Program-made: the position numbers and the translations under genes | Notes under the pieces: model-generated | Databases searched by the model: none | Seen by the model: only the letters and a program-made list of their open reading frames with translations | Told to the model about the DNA's origin: nothing | Shown here: positions 9,579-18,766 of the stretch, piece by piece | How the letters are laid out: every line of letters begins with the position of its first letter | How positions within the stretch are numbered: the stretch's first letter is position 1 | Source: Gallionellales bacterium GWA2_54_124 | GTDB lineage: Bacteria > Pseudomonadota > Gammaproteobacteria > Burkholderiales > Gallionellaceae | Direction of reading: 5' to 3' | DNA length: 64,000 nucleotides | Assembly (NCBI GenBank): GCA_001801025.1 | Contig: MGWO01000003.1 | Coordinates: 4,201 to 68,200 of the forward strand

Positions 9579-11204
9579 ATGACACTACAAGCTCAGTTAC
9601 GTCTGATCGCCCTCCTCACGCTGATTTGCCTCTCTGGCGTGGTCATTTTCGCTGTGATACAACTCTCATGGCTGCGCAACAGCTTTGACCAATACCAGAA
9701 TCAACAGGTCTTTTCCGCTAATCTCTCCGCAATCAAGAGCGAAGCACTCTCGATTTCGCGCGCCGATCCAATTTTGCAGGAAACAGGCCAAAAGTTAGCT
9801 CAGGCTGACAAGAAAATACGCGAATTACATCAGGCGACCATGCTGGTCGCAAGTGCCGAACTCGATCAGACGCCATTGACTCATGCGCTGTCCGCGTGGG
9901 ATGCCTATGCAAAAGGGCTGGCGCTTGCCGTACAGATCGCCAGTACTAGCCCTGCGGATGCCGTGACCGCACAGGATATGCTCTACGGTATGCATACAGG
10001 CCCGATGATCAATGACATCGACACGCTGATAACGGCTAACGAATCGAACCTCACGGCTGCCAAGCGCTCGATCAACAACGCCGTTAACCGGATTATCTGG
10101 ATCATCGTATTGCCGCTGTTTTTCTCAGGCGTCGTCATCATCTCGTTTCAGGCACGCTTTAACTATCATCTTAAAAGACGCGTAGACGATGTTATCAGCG
10201 CAATGGATCACCTGATTAACGGCGATCTGACGCACCGCCTGCCTACCAGCCATGCCGATGAAATCGGGGTTATGGCAAGCACCGTCAATTCTTTCATCGC
10301 CAGTTTTGAAAGCATACTGCGCGAAGTTAACCTGTCCTCCGATCAGGCATCTAAGGCATCTAGCAAAGTCCTGCTCATGACGCATGCTGTCAGCAACAAT
10401 GCCCACGCTCAGTCCGAAAAAGCCTCGAATGCCAACGATTCGATTCAAGAGATGCGCAGCACGATTGCCGCCATCGCGGACAATGCTAACTTTGCCGCCG
10501 ACGCCGCAAACAAAACACGCGAGCAGGTCAGAGAAGGCAGCGAAGCCGGCCGTCAAACACTGGAGGCAATCTCAAATCTCGACGCCACGATGACCGACTC
10601 GGTCAACACCATGGACGGACTCAATCAAACCTTGCAAAAGGTCAACGATATCAGCCAGATGATCAAAGACATTGCAGGTCAAACTAATTTGCTGGCACTC
10701 AACGCGGCCATTGAAGCGGCGCGTGCCGGCGATCATGGGCGCGGATTTGCCGTGGTGGCCGATGAAGTCAGAATACTGTCAGACCGTACCGCTGAATCGG
10801 CCAGAGATATCACCCTGTTGCTTGATGAAGTACACGTATCGGCTAAAAATGCGGTCGGGGCAATGCAGTCCGCGCGCGACACGGCCAAAATCGGCCTGAC
10901 GCGCGGTCAAAAGACCGATACCGTACTCGCTGAAATCGAGCACTCCATGCAGTTGGTCGCGCAGCGTATGCAGCAAATCGCTCAGGCGACCCAAGAACAA
11001 TCCTCTTCCGGTGAACGCATTGCCAACCACATCGCCGAGGTACACAACATCAGCAGCAATACCAGCACCGACATTGAAAATACCCGCGATGAAATGGTCG
11101 GACTTGCCAAAACCTCGGAAGGATTGCACCGCAGCGTATCGCGCTTTCGTATCACTTCAATTGCACCGGGCACCCATATCGGCGGCGTCGAATTGTTTGC
11201 CTGA
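9579..11204 (+). CDS. Methyl-accepting chemotaxis protein
   Basis: Membrane chemoreceptor of 541 residues. It has a first membrane segment (about 8-29), a periplasmic four-helix-type sensor of about 140 residues, a second membrane segment (about 170-190), HAMP (about 192-245) and a long cytoplasmic coiled-coil signalling domain. The conserved hairpin tip reads [20 protein letters not shown] followed by [11 protein letters not shown], which contacts CheA/CheW. There is no CheR-binding pentapeptide at the C-terminus. It lies 2 bases after the EAL-CBS-GGDEF gene and 8 bases before the acyltransferase gene. No che genes are nearby, so signalling must use a distant array. The ligand is unknown. 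Confidence 0.93.
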   Translation: MTLQAQLRLIALLTLICLSGVVIFAVIQLSWLRNSFDQYQNQQVFSANLSAIKSEALSISRADPILQETGQKLAQADKKIRELHQATMLVASAELDQTPLTHALSAWDAYAKGLALAVQIASTSPADAVTAQDMLYGMHTGPMINDIDTLITANESNLTAAKRSINNAVNRIIWIIVLPLFFSGVVIISFQARFNYHLKRRVDDVISAMDHLINGDLTHRLPTSHADEIGVMASTVNSFIASFESILREVNLSSDQASKASSKVLLMTHAVSNNAHAQSEKASNANDSIQEMRSTIAAIADNANFAADAANKTREQVREGSEAGRQTLEAISNLDATMTDSVNTMDGLNQTLQKVNDISQMIKDIAGQTNLLALNAAIEAARAGDHGRGFAVVADEVRILSDRTAESARDITLLLDEVHVSAKNAVGAMQSARDTAKIGLTRGQKTDTVLAEIEHSMQLVAQRMQQIAQATQEQSSSGERIANHIAEVHNISSNTSTDIENTRDEMVGLAKTSEGLHRSVSRFRITSIAPGTHIGGVELFA

Positions 11205-11212
11205 CAACGGCG

Positions 11213-12091
11213 ATGCTACGGCATAAAATGATCGCGCTCTTTCGCGCAGCGCGCATGGCACTGCATCTGCTCTATGGCCTGATGATTGCACTGATTTTCC
11301 CGCGATTTGATGCCGATAAACGGCGTCGTATCGCACGTTGCTGGTCGGCAGATCTACTGCACATCCTCAACATCCGGATCGAAATTACTGCAACGGATGC
11401 GCTGCATAAGCTTGCATCCGGCCTTATCGTCTGCAATCACATCTCATGGCTGGACGTGTTCGTGCTGAACTCAGTACTTCCAACTCGCTTCGTGGCAAAG
11501 ACAGAAGTTAAAAGCTGGCCTGTGATCGGCTGGTTATGCGCCCGCTCGCAAACGCTATTCATCAAACGCGGCCATGCACGCGATGCTGCGCGTCTCAACA
11601 GACAAATCATCAATTTACTGCAAAGCGGCGACTCGTTAGTCGTATTTCCCGAAGGGACCTCGACCGACGGACGACATGTGGCAGGCTTTCACGCCTCGTT
11701 GCTGCAACCCGCCATCGATGCGGCGGCCAACCTATATCCGCTCGCCCTCCGCTATCAGGATGCCCATGGTACACATAGCACAGCACCGGCCTATATCGGC
11801 GAAACAACCTTCGCCGCCTCGCTCTGGAACATTCTCAAATGCGAGAATTTACATGCACATCTGAGTGTCACGCCAACCCTTTGCGCAGCAGATTTTGACC
11901 GTCGCTCACTGACGGCTACCGCCCATCAACAGATCCGCACGGCCGTAGCGGCGATGCACAAAGGCCATCCGCTGCCCGAAGGCGCAGCGGCTGATCAACC
12001 GCTCGAAGAAAATCTCAAAGCGATGTACAGCATGCTGCTTCCCATGCCCGGCAGCTATGAGAGCGATGATGTGACTCTCCACTCGCGTTAA
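11213..12091 (+). CDS. PlsC-type lysophospholipid (possibly lyso-ornithine lipid) acyltransferase
   Basis: A 292-residue membrane-associated acyltransferase with the family boxes: NHISWLD (HX4D catalytic motif), FIKRG and FPEGTSTDG. It should transfer an acyl chain from acyl-ACP or acyl-CoA to a lysolipid. Generic PlsC makes phosphatidic acid, but the next gene encodes an OlsB-like N-acyltransferase, so an OlsA role (O-acylation of lyso-ornithine lipid) is a reasonable inference. It follows the chemoreceptor gene by 8 bases on the same strand. The C-terminal 60 residues are not recognised. Family is certain, substrate is not. Confidence 0.88.
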   Translation: MLRHKMIALFRAARMALHLLYGLMIALIFPRFDADKRRRIARCWSADLLHILNIRIEITATDALHKLASGLIVCNHISWLDVFVLNSVLPTRFVAKTEVKSWPVIGWLCARSQTLFIKRGHARDAARLNRQIINLLQSGDSLVVFPEGTSTDGRHVAGFHASLLQPAIDAAANLYPLALRYQDAHGTHSTAPAYIGETTFAASLWNILKCENLHAHLSVTPTLCAADFDRRSLTATAHQQIRTAVAAMHKGHPLPEGAAADQPLEENLKAMYSMLLPMPGSYESDDVTLHSR

Positions 12092-12175
12092 TTTAATTTT
12101 TTGTTCATATTTGCTTAACCCGCCCGCAATACTCAGTACTTAAGCTGCTCGTATCTACCCGACCGGAGAACGACT

Positions 12176-12934
12176 ATGCTAGACCTGATCCGCCAGCCTG
12201 CTGCCAACCCTGTACGCCGTTTAAGTTGCGATTTGGCAACGACCCACGCTCAGATGCAGGAGGCCCAGCGCATCCGCTATCAGGTCTTCGGCGAGGAAAT
12301 GGGCGCAAAATTGCCGAGTGCGGCGACCGGCCTTGACGTGGATCGTTTCGATATGTATTGCGATCACCTGCTGGTACGCGATTTGACCTGCGACAAAGTC
12401 GTCGGCACCTACCGTATTTTGCCGCCCGAACAGGCGCGCATCGCTGGCGGCTATTATTCCGAAACCGAATTTGACATGAGCAAACTGGCCGGTCTGCGGA
12501 AGAATATGGCAGAGGTCGGGCGCTCCTGCGTCGATGCCGACTACCGCGATGGCGCGACCATCACCCAATTGTGGAGCGGTCTGGCGGACTACATCACGAA
12601 GAACGGCCATGAATACCTGATAGGCTGTGCCAGCATGAGCATGTCCGACGGCGGGCATTATGCTGCCAGTGTGTTCAACAAGGTATACAAACTGCATGCG
12701 GCGCCTAGTGAATACACCGTCATCCCACATAACCGTTTGCCGATCGAATCACTCAATGGCGAAATGGAAGTCATCATTCCTCCGCTAATCAAAGGCTATC
12801 TGCGCATGGGCGCCTATATCGCAGGGGAACCCGCCTGGGATCCGGAATTTAATTGCGCCGATCTCTTTATCCTGCTGCCTGTCTCTCGCATCAATGCGCG
12901 CTTTACCAAACACTTTATGCGCAAAGCCTCGTAA
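12176..12934 (+). CDS. OlsB-like GNAT N-acyltransferase
   Basis: A 252-residue protein of the GNAT subgroup that includes OlsB (L-ornithine N-alpha-acyltransferase) and the so-called hemolysin-like acyltransferases. Diagnostic stretches are AQRIRYQVFGEEMGAKL, DHLLVRD, VVGTYRILPPEQA, EVGRSCVDADYRDG and LIGCASMSMSDGG. OlsB attaches a 3-hydroxyacyl chain from ACP to ornithine, the first step to phosphate-free ornithine lipid. The upstream PlsC gene fits the second step. A plausible Shine-Dalgarno (CGGAGAACG) precedes the ATG. The 84-base gap to plsC may hold a separate promoter. No Pho box was recognised. Confidence 0.8.
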   Translation: MLDLIRQPAANPVRRLSCDLATTHAQMQEAQRIRYQVFGEEMGAKLPSAATGLDVDRFDMYCDHLLVRDLTCDKVVGTYRILPPEQARIAGGYYSETEFDMSKLAGLRKNMAEVGRSCVDADYRDGATITQLWSGLADYITKNGHEYLIGCASMSMSDGGHYAASVFNKVYKLHAAPSEYTVIPHNRLPIESLNGEMEVIIPPLIKGYLRMGAYIAGEPAWDPEFNCADLFILLPVSRINARFTKHFMRKAS

Positions 12935-13025
12935 TACAGGCAGTCTGATTGCAGCTTTTTTAGTGCAGACATTTTGTTGTCATGTTTTTACTCCATAATC
13001 GCTCCCTTTACTTCTGGAGTGCCTT

Positions 13026-13394
13026 ATGGAGAGCCCTTACAAAGGAAAAACCGGTTTAAGACGCCTGCTCAATGCGTTCGGTTATTCCCTCGCCGGTTTT
13101 CGCGCCGCTTACAAGCACGAAGATGCGTTTCGTCAGGAAGCGCTGCTGGCCGCCATCCTGATTCCGCTGGCAATCTGGCTGCCCGTCAGTATGACAGGAC
13201 GTGCGCTGATGATAGGCAGCATACTGCTGGTAATTATCGTTGAACTGCTGAACTCCGCCATCGAAGCGACGGTCGACCGTATCTCGCTCGACAGCCACGA
13301 CCTGGCCAAACGCGCAAAGGATATTGGCAGCGCGGCAGTCCTCGTCAGTCTGGTTAATGCAATGGTGATCTGGGTGCTGGTTTTACTGGCTTAA
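13026..13394 (+). CDS. dgkA: Diacylglycerol kinase
   Basis: Small inner-membrane enzyme (122 residues) that phosphorylates diacylglycerol to phosphatidic acid, recycling the lipid released when periplasmic glucans or LPS are decorated from phospholipids. It has three membrane helices and the family signatures ELLNSAIEATVDR and AKRAKDIGSAAV, which hold the catalytic Glu and the conserved Asn-Ser. Length is the family's. It is convergent with the thioredoxin-like gene, 9 bases away. Its position just after two lipid acyltransferase genes suggests a lipid-metabolism group, though the 91-base gap may break the transcript. Confidence 0.95.
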   Translation: MESPYKGKTGLRRLLNAFGYSLAGFRAAYKHEDAFRQEALLAAILIPLAIWLPVSMTGRALMIGSILLVIIVELLNSAIEATVDRISLDSHDLAKRAKDIGSAAVLVSLVNAMVIWVLVLLA

Positions 13395-13403
13395 AGCCGT
13401 GTT

Positions 13404-13889
13404 CTATAGGCCTGCCAGCCAGCGCCTGATGGCAAGTCCGATCTGCGTGGTGTAGCCCACCTCAACGAAACTTATCGTCCCGTCAGGTGCGATGATGAAA
13501 CTGGCCGGAACGGCATGCACACCCCATGCACGTGAAATACGGCCATCGGGGTCATTTACGACCGGAAAATTGATGCCCTGCTCACGCATGTGAGCCACAA
13601 CCTGTTCTGGCGATCCGCTCTGCATCGCAACCGTAATCACGTTTGGATCGTCGTGCGCGAACGCTGCAATGGAATCTTGCTCAGCGCGACAAACAGAACA
13701 CCAACTCGCCCAAAAATGCACTAAGACAGGATGTCCGGGATGCGCCGGCAAACGGTACGGCTGACCTGAAACGGTGACGCCCTGCAAGCCGGGTGCCGCA
13801 CCGCTTACCATATCGCGCTGCTGCCAGAGACGGATGCCCGCAATTACCACCACAAACAGCAACAGACTGAGGGCGCGCTTATTCACCAT
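13404..13889 (-). CDS. Membrane-anchored thioredoxin-like protein (TlpA/ScsD type)
   Basis: A 161-residue protein with an N-terminal membrane anchor (about 6-24) and a periplasmic thioredoxin fold. The active site is WASWCSVCRAEQ (CSVC), and the cis-Pro loop is VHAVPASFIIAPDG. It resembles ScsD/TlpA-like proteins that reduce or isomerise disulfides outside the membrane. The chosen ATG at 13889 overlaps the end of hslR by 11 bases; a longer frame up to 13979 would run through the hslR coding sequence and is unlikely. It is the last gene of the run that begins with mreB. Confidence 0.85.
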   Translation of the reverse strand: MVNKRALSLLLFVVVIAGIRLWQQRDMVSGAAPGLQGVTVSGQPYRLPAHPGHPVLVHFWASWCSVCRAEQDSIAAFAHDDPNVITVAMQSGSPEQVVAHMREQGINFPVVNDPDGRISRAWGVHAVPASFIIAPDGTISFVEVGYTTQIGLAIRRWLAGL

Positions 13890-14268
13890 TTCTGAATTTC
13901 TCGATCTCGCGCCGGTCTTTCTTGGTGGGGCGATATTTGAAGACGGAAACCTCAGGTTGCATTCTGTGCTGTTCGGCAATCATCGCGCGACGCGCGACGC
14001 TTTCATCGGATTCCCGATAGAGCTTTTGCGCAACGGGCGCGGGCCCGCGCTTATCTGAGAGCGCAAGCACCTCGATATCGAATTTAGTTTGGCCGAAATG
14101 CAAAACGATATGGTCGCCCGCCGCAATGGTCTTGGCAGGCTTGACGCGCACCCCGTCCATCAAAACACGACCATTTTCAATCGCGTGCAGCGCCAGCGAG
14201 CGGGTCTTATAAAATCGCGCCGCCCACAGCCATTTGTCAATGCGCAGCTTGGCGGTCGTCTCACTCAT
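13879..14268 (-). CDS. hslR: Hsp15, S4-domain ribosome-associated heat-shock protein
   Basis: A 129-residue RNA-binding protein that recognises free 50S subunits carrying a stalled nascent chain and helps recycle them. The N-terminal S4 domain is clear (LRIDKWLWAARFYKTRSLA, GRVLMDGVRVKPAKTI), followed by the basic C-terminal tail with PTKKDRREIEKF. Length equals the Escherichia coli protein within a few residues. In E. coli hslR is next to hslO; here hslO lies about 12.5 kb away and hslR is attached to the cell-wall elongation genes. Confidence 0.93.
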   Translation of the reverse strand: MSETTAKLRIDKWLWAARFYKTRSLALHAIENGRVLMDGVRVKPAKTIAAGDHIVLHFGQTKFDIEVLALSDKRGPAPVAQKLYRESDESVARRAMIAEQHRMQPEVSVFKYRPTKKDRREIEKFRNGE

Positions 14269-14301
14269 GATTTTCGACTCCCCACGCCCGACTTGCCGCT
14301 T

Positions 14302-15213
14302 TTAATGCAGGTTCACCATCGGCATAAAGCCCAGTTTGCTACGCAGCGCTTCACGACTGTTGCGTGCCTCGAGCTGACTGGCGTAGGGCCCAAGATGGAC
14401 CCGGGTTTTGTTGTCCTGACTGAACAAGATCAGCTGTTTGCCTGTCTCGCCGAGCTTTCCGCGCATTTCAGACAGGAATTTTTCGGCGGCCTCTTTACTG
14501 CCGAAAGCACCCAGCTGCAGGAATACATTGCTGCCGGTCACCGGTGGCGCACTACTAGTCGCGACAGGATCCAGCGGTACGCTCTGCACCGCCTCGGTTC
14601 TGGCAATCGGCCTGCTGTCTGCAGTCACACTTTCAATTTCAACTTCGGAACTGCCGCTGCCGGTAATGCCCAGCTTATGCGCGGCGGTATAGGACAAATC
14701 GATGACGCGGTCATGTAAAAAAGGACCGCGATCATTAACACGTACCACGACTGATTTCCCGCTTCCTGCGTGCGTTACTCGCGCATAGCTCGGAATAGGC
14801 AGCGTCGGGTGCGCTGCGGTCATCAGATACATGTCGTACTTTTCGCCACTCGAGGTGCGCTGACCGTGGAATTTTTTGCCATACCAGGACGCGATGCCGC
14901 GCTGTTTAAAATTACCGGCTTGTGTCAGCGGCGTATAGGTCTTGTCCAGCGCTGAGTAGGGTCGGTTAGCATAGCGATGCAGCGGTTCATTGACCGGAAC
15001 AGCATCCGGAATGTCATCGATATTTGCCGGCGGATTTGCGCCCGGGCCATCACCTGCAAGATAACCGCCGGCAACCGGTTTGTCAGCTTGACCGGTTGAG
15101 CGATCTTCAATCGGCGCAGGGATCGCGCGTGACTCTGCCTGACGTTGCGGCGTCGTACCACAGGCAGTGAGCACCAGAACGGACAATGCCACGACAAAAA
15201 TATTTTTACTCAT
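14302..15213 (-). CDS. rlpA: RlpA septal-ring lytic transglycosylase (lipoprotein)
   Basis: Outer-membrane lipoprotein of 303 residues that cleaves peptidoglycan glycan strands lacking stem peptides. The signal peptide ends in a lipobox (LTAC, Cys18). The double-psi beta-barrel domain (about 100-190) shows GIASWYGKKFHGQRTSSGE and VRVNDRGPF with the catalytic-type Asp. A C-terminal SPOR domain (about 225-300; FLQLGAFGSKEAAEKFL, VHLGPYAS) binds denuded glycans at the septum. A strong Shine-Dalgarno (AAGGAG) precedes the ATG. It follows rodA by 12 bases, the common betaproteobacterial order. Confidence 0.95.
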   Translation of the reverse strand: MSKNIFVVALSVLVLTACGTTPQRQAESRAIPAPIEDRSTGQADKPVAGGYLAGDGPGANPPANIDDIPDAVPVNEPLHRYANRPYSALDKTYTPLTQAGNFKQRGIASWYGKKFHGQRTSSGEKYDMYLMTAAHPTLPIPSYARVTHAGSGKSVVVRVNDRGPFLHDRVIDLSYTAAHKLGITGSGSSEVEIESVTADSRPIARTEAVQSVPLDPVATSSAPPVTGSNVFLQLGAFGSKEAAEKFLSEMRGKLGETGKQLILFSQDNKTRVHLGPYASQLEARNSREALRSKLGFMPMVNLH

Positions 15214-15225
15214 AGTTGCTCCTTG

Positions 15226-16323
15226 TTAACTTTTAACCAATTTCTTGTGTGTTTGTATGCTCATCAGCATACCAAAGCCTAGCAGCAGCGTCAGCATGGA
15301 TGTGCCGCCATAACTGACCAGCGGCAGTGGTACACCCACAATCGGCAGAATACCGCTAACCATCCCCATATTGACAAAGGCATAGGTGGCGAAGGTCAGC
15401 GTGATGGAACCTGCCATAAGACGCGTGAAATAGGTCGAAGCATTCGCCGTAATAACAAAACCGCGCGCGATTACGAAACAATACATTCCCAGTAAAATCA
15501 AATTACCGAGCAAACCAAATTCCTCTGAATATACCGCGAAGATAAAGTCGGTGGTCCGCTCCGGCAGAAAATCCAGATGGGTTTGCGTGCCGTTCAGATA
15601 GCCTTTACCCAGAATACCGCCTGAACCGACTGCGATCATGCCCTGTATCGTGTGATAACCCTTACCCAGCGCATCCTGTGAGGGATCAAACAGCATCTCA
15701 ATACGGTGCCGTTGATAGTCGTGCAACATCGACCACAAAAACGGCGCACTGGCCAATCCCGCCACAAATAATCCGCCCATCACGCGCCAGGAGAGACCTG
15801 CCAGAAACAACACGTAAAAACCGCTAGCGGAAATCAGCAACGCAGTGCCCAGATCAGGTTGGCGCGCGATCAATGCCACAGGCAGCAGCAATAGCAATGA
15901 GGCTATGATGTAATTTTTCAGCGTCAGGCCCGCTTCATACTTCTCGAAATACCAGGCCATCATCAGCGGCACACCGATTTTCATCAGCTCGGACGGTTGT
16001 ATGGTGGCCACCCCGATGTTCAGCCAGCGTCTGGCACCATGACTGATGTCACCGAACAGCGCCACTCCGATGAGAAGCAGCATACCCAGCACATAAATCG
16101 GCACGGCCGTGCGCATCAAATAATGCAGCGGCAGATTGGCCACCACCCACAGACAACAAAAAGCGACCAGAATATTCGCCCCCTGAGCCAGAACACGGTC
16201 AAAACTATGATCACTTGCACTGTACAACGTCAACAAACTGGCAACCATCAGCAACGCCATCCCAGCCAGCAAAGGCAGGTCGAGATGTCTAATAATTGCC
16301 TGCCATATTCTTTGTCTGGTCAT
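15226..16323 (-). CDS. rodA: RodA peptidoglycan glycosyltransferase (SEDS)
   Basis: Polytopic inner-membrane SEDS protein (365 residues, about ten helices) that polymerises lipid II during cell elongation in complex with PBP2. Family marks are ARRWLNIGVATIQPSELMKI, the DLGTALL stretch with the conserved acidic residue, TDFIFAVYSEEFGLLG and the C-terminal GVPLPLVSYGGTSML. Its ATG overlaps the mrdA stop by one base, so the two partners are translated together. Confidence 0.97.
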   Translation of the reverse strand: MTRQRIWQAIIRHLDLPLLAGMALLMVASLLTLYSASDHSFDRVLAQGANILVAFCCLWVVANLPLHYLMRTAVPIYVLGMLLLIGVALFGDISHGARRWLNIGVATIQPSELMKIGVPLMMAWYFEKYEAGLTLKNYIIASLLLLLPVALIARQPDLGTALLISASGFYVLFLAGLSWRVMGGLFVAGLASAPFLWSMLHDYQRHRIEMLFDPSQDALGKGYHTIQGMIAVGSGGILGKGYLNGTQTHLDFLPERTTDFIFAVYSEEFGLLGNLILLGMYCFVIARGFVITANASTYFTRLMAGSITLTFATYAFVNMGMVSGILPIVGVPLPLVSYGGTSMLTLLLGFGMLMSIQTHKKLVKS

Positions 16324-18257
16324 CAGTCAGCCTCCACTTCCGGAACACCCGATGCGGCCGGATTAGCATTAATCACGGGCTTCACGACTGGAACCACAGG
16401 TGCCGGTACTTTGCCGAGCAAATAATAATCCATGACCTTGCGCGCGATAGGTGCGGCCGTCCCGCCGCCGTGTCCGCCATTTTCCGCCAGCACCACCACC
16501 GCAATTTTGGGTTTATCAACTGGCGCAAAAGCGATGAACCACGCATGGTCGCGATGGCGTTCGTCGATTTTGCTCGCATCATATTTCTCGCCCTGCTTCA
16601 TGCCGACTACCTGCGCCGTACCGGTTTTACCAGCCAACGTATAAGACGCACCCGCAGAGGCTTGCGCTGCCGTACCGCCCGGTTGCGTGACTGCCGTCAT
16701 GGCGCGTTTGACCAGATCGATATGCGCGGCATCGAGCTTGATATCAAATGCCGGTTTATCTTCCAGCTTGCGAATTTCACCGCTGACCGAATTTTTTACT
16801 TCGCGTACCAGATGCGGCCGATAGCCGATACCATCATTAGCCAGCGTCGCCGTTGCCGCCGCCAGTTGCAGCGGCGTCACCAGACTATAGCCCTGACCGA
16901 TGCCAACCGAGACGGTATCACCGGTAAACCATTTCTGTTTAAAACGCTTCATCTTCCATTCCTGCGAGGGCAGAAGACCGGAGGTTTCGCCCTCCAGATC
17001 AATGCCGGTCTTCTTGCCAAAGCCAAAACGAGACAGGAAATTAAAAATATTATCGATACCCATCTCGACCGCTAAGCCGTAATAATAAGTATCACAGGAA
17101 ATAACAATCGATTTGAACAGATCGACCGTGCCGTGCCCGCCCTTTTTCCAGTCGCGGTACTGGTGACTGCTACCGGACAGGGTGTAATAACCCGGATCGC
17201 CGATCGTCTGACCTGGCGAACGGATGTTATAAAACAGGCCCGCCAGCGCCATAAATGGTTTAATCGTCGAACCCGATGGATATTGTCCGCGCAGCGCTCG
17301 GTTATTGAGAGGATGATCGGGCGACTCATTCAGCGTCTTCCAGCTATCCGCATCAATACCGTCGACAAACAAACTGGGGTCATAGCCCGGGCGACTGACA
17401 AAGGAGAGCACCTCGCCATTGGCAGGATCAATTGCAACCAGCGCGCCCCGGTAATCGCCAAAAGCCTGCTCGGCGATATCCTGCAATTTCGCATCAATAC
17501 TCAAGATCAGCGTGTTGCCTGATACCGGCGGGGTACGCGACAAAATGCGCACCGCACGCCCTGCCGAATCCACTTCGACCTGCTCAATACCTGTGGTGCC
17601 GTGCAGCTCATTTTCGTAATATTGCTCAAGACCCGTTTTGCCGATGTAATCGGTGCCGCGATAATTCGCGGCCGTCTCGTTTTCTTCAAGCCTGTCCTCG
17701 TCCGCCTGATTGATACGGCCGATGTAACCCAACAAATGAGCGGTTTTTTCGGAATACGGATATTCACGGAACAGGCGCGCCTTAATTTCAACGCCCGGAA
17801 AACGATACTGCTGAGCGGCAAAGCGTGCCACTTCTTCGTCAGAGAGGCGACTGCGTATCATTAGCGTCTCAAAATCGTGGCTTTCGGCATGCAGCTTTTT
17901 GAAGCGCTTGCGATCTCTGGGCTGTATATCCACCAAGGTCGCCAGATCATCAATGGTCGCTTGCAGATTTTTGACCCGGCTCGGGGTGATTTCCAGCGTA
18001 TATCCGGAAAAATTATGCGCCAGCACCACGCCGTTACGATCCACGATCAGACCGCGATTAGGTACGATAGGCATGACGGAAATACGGTTTTTTTCGGCCA
18101 GCGTCTGATAATAGTCATGGCGCATCGCTTGCAGATATACGAAGCGCGCCAGCAAAATGGCCAACAGCAGCAACGCAAAGCCGATGCCGATAAACAACCG
18201 CAAGCGAAAATTGAAAATCTCTTGCTGGTGGTTTTTCAGTTCAACCTGTCTGCTCAT
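16323..18257 (-). CDS. mrdA: Penicillin-binding protein 2 (elongasome transpeptidase)
   Basis: A 644-residue class B PBP that cross-links peptidoglycan along the lateral wall, activating RodA. It has one N-terminal membrane segment, a pedestal domain and a transpeptidase domain. The active serine is S330 in YPSGSTIKPF (SXXK), followed by SCD in VISCDTYYYG and KTG in LAGKTGTAQV. The start at 18257 overlaps the mreD stop as ATGA; the longer frame to 18377 would lie inside mreD and is rejected. It carries an unusually long, Pro/Val-rich C-terminal tail after the transpeptidase domain. Confidence 0.97.
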   Translation of the reverse strand: MSRQVELKNHQQEIFNFRLRLFIGIGFALLLLAILLARFVYLQAMRHDYYQTLAEKNRISVMPIVPNRGLIVDRNGVVLAHNFSGYTLEITPSRVKNLQATIDDLATLVDIQPRDRKRFKKLHAESHDFETLMIRSRLSDEEVARFAAQQYRFPGVEIKARLFREYPYSEKTAHLLGYIGRINQADEDRLEENETAANYRGTDYIGKTGLEQYYENELHGTTGIEQVEVDSAGRAVRILSRTPPVSGNTLILSIDAKLQDIAEQAFGDYRGALVAIDPANGEVLSFVSRPGYDPSLFVDGIDADSWKTLNESPDHPLNNRALRGQYPSGSTIKPFMALAGLFYNIRSPGQTIGDPGYYTLSGSSHQYRDWKKGGHGTVDLFKSIVISCDTYYYGLAVEMGIDNIFNFLSRFGFGKKTGIDLEGETSGLLPSQEWKMKRFKQKWFTGDTVSVGIGQGYSLVTPLQLAAATATLANDGIGYRPHLVREVKNSVSGEIRKLEDKPAFDIKLDAAHIDLVKRAMTAVTQPGGTAAQASAGASYTLAGKTGTAQVVGMKQGEKYDASKIDERHRDHAWFIAFAPVDKPKIAVVVLAENGGHGGGTAAPIARKVMDYYLLGKVPAPVVPVVKPVINANPAASGVPEVEAD

Positions 18258-18766
18258 TCCCTGTCCACGCGCATCTGACGCATCGACTGAAACAGACTGC
18301 TCATCGGAACCCACAACAGCGTCGAAGTCAGGCAACCTAAGAAATAGGTCCAGACAATCTGGCCGTTTACCTGCCATTGCACCAGCGCATACACCGCATA
18401 GGTCGAGAACAGAATCACCAATACCTGAGTGGTTTGTTCGCGCAGATCAAACATCCGTATACGACGGCTCAGCACCACACCGCCGAATGCCAGCAGGGTG
18501 TAGGCCAATGCGTGTTGCCCGAACAAACTGGCATCTCCCACATCGGCGAGTATGCCAATCGCCCATGACAATCCGACACCGATGCGCAGCGGTTTATGTG
18601 TACACCAGTAAAGCAGCACTACCGCCACAAAATCGGGGCGCAATGTCAGCCACAGCCCGCCCCACGGCAAACCGTTGAGCAACAGCGCGGTGACAATGCT
18701 GGTCACGATGAACATCGTGCTGACCGGGCGCAGTATTTCCGGCTGAGTGTGATTGAGAAACGGCAT
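18254..18766 (-). CDS. mreD: Rod shape-determining protein MreD
   Basis: Inner-membrane protein of about 170 residues with five to six hydrophobic helices that couples MreB/MreC to the elongation enzymes. Sequence conservation in MreD is low; GLPWGGLWLTLRPDFVAVVLLYW and SWAIGILADVGDASLFGQHAL are recognisable. The ATG at 18766 overlaps the mreC stop by one base; an in-frame TTG lies one codon further upstream. Assignment rests on both sequence and its place between mreC and mrdA. Confidence 0.93.
   Translation of the reverse strand: MPFLNHTQPEILRPVSTMFIVTSIVTALLLNGLPWGGLWLTLRPDFVAVVLLYWCTHKPLRIGVGLSWAIGILADVGDASLFGQHALAYTLLAFGGVVLSRRIRMFDLREQTTQVLVILFSTYAVYALVQWQVNGQIVWTYFLGCLTSTLLWVPMSSLFQSMRQMRVDRE

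Noticed and set aside
12935..13025. Possible terminator between the OlsB-like gene and dgkA (T6 run)
   Set aside because: Only a 3-bp CTG/CAG stem precedes the T run, which is too weak.
16296..17075. 259-codon plus-strand frame opposite mrdA
   Set aside because: Antisense to the PBP2 gene whose active-site motifs are intact.
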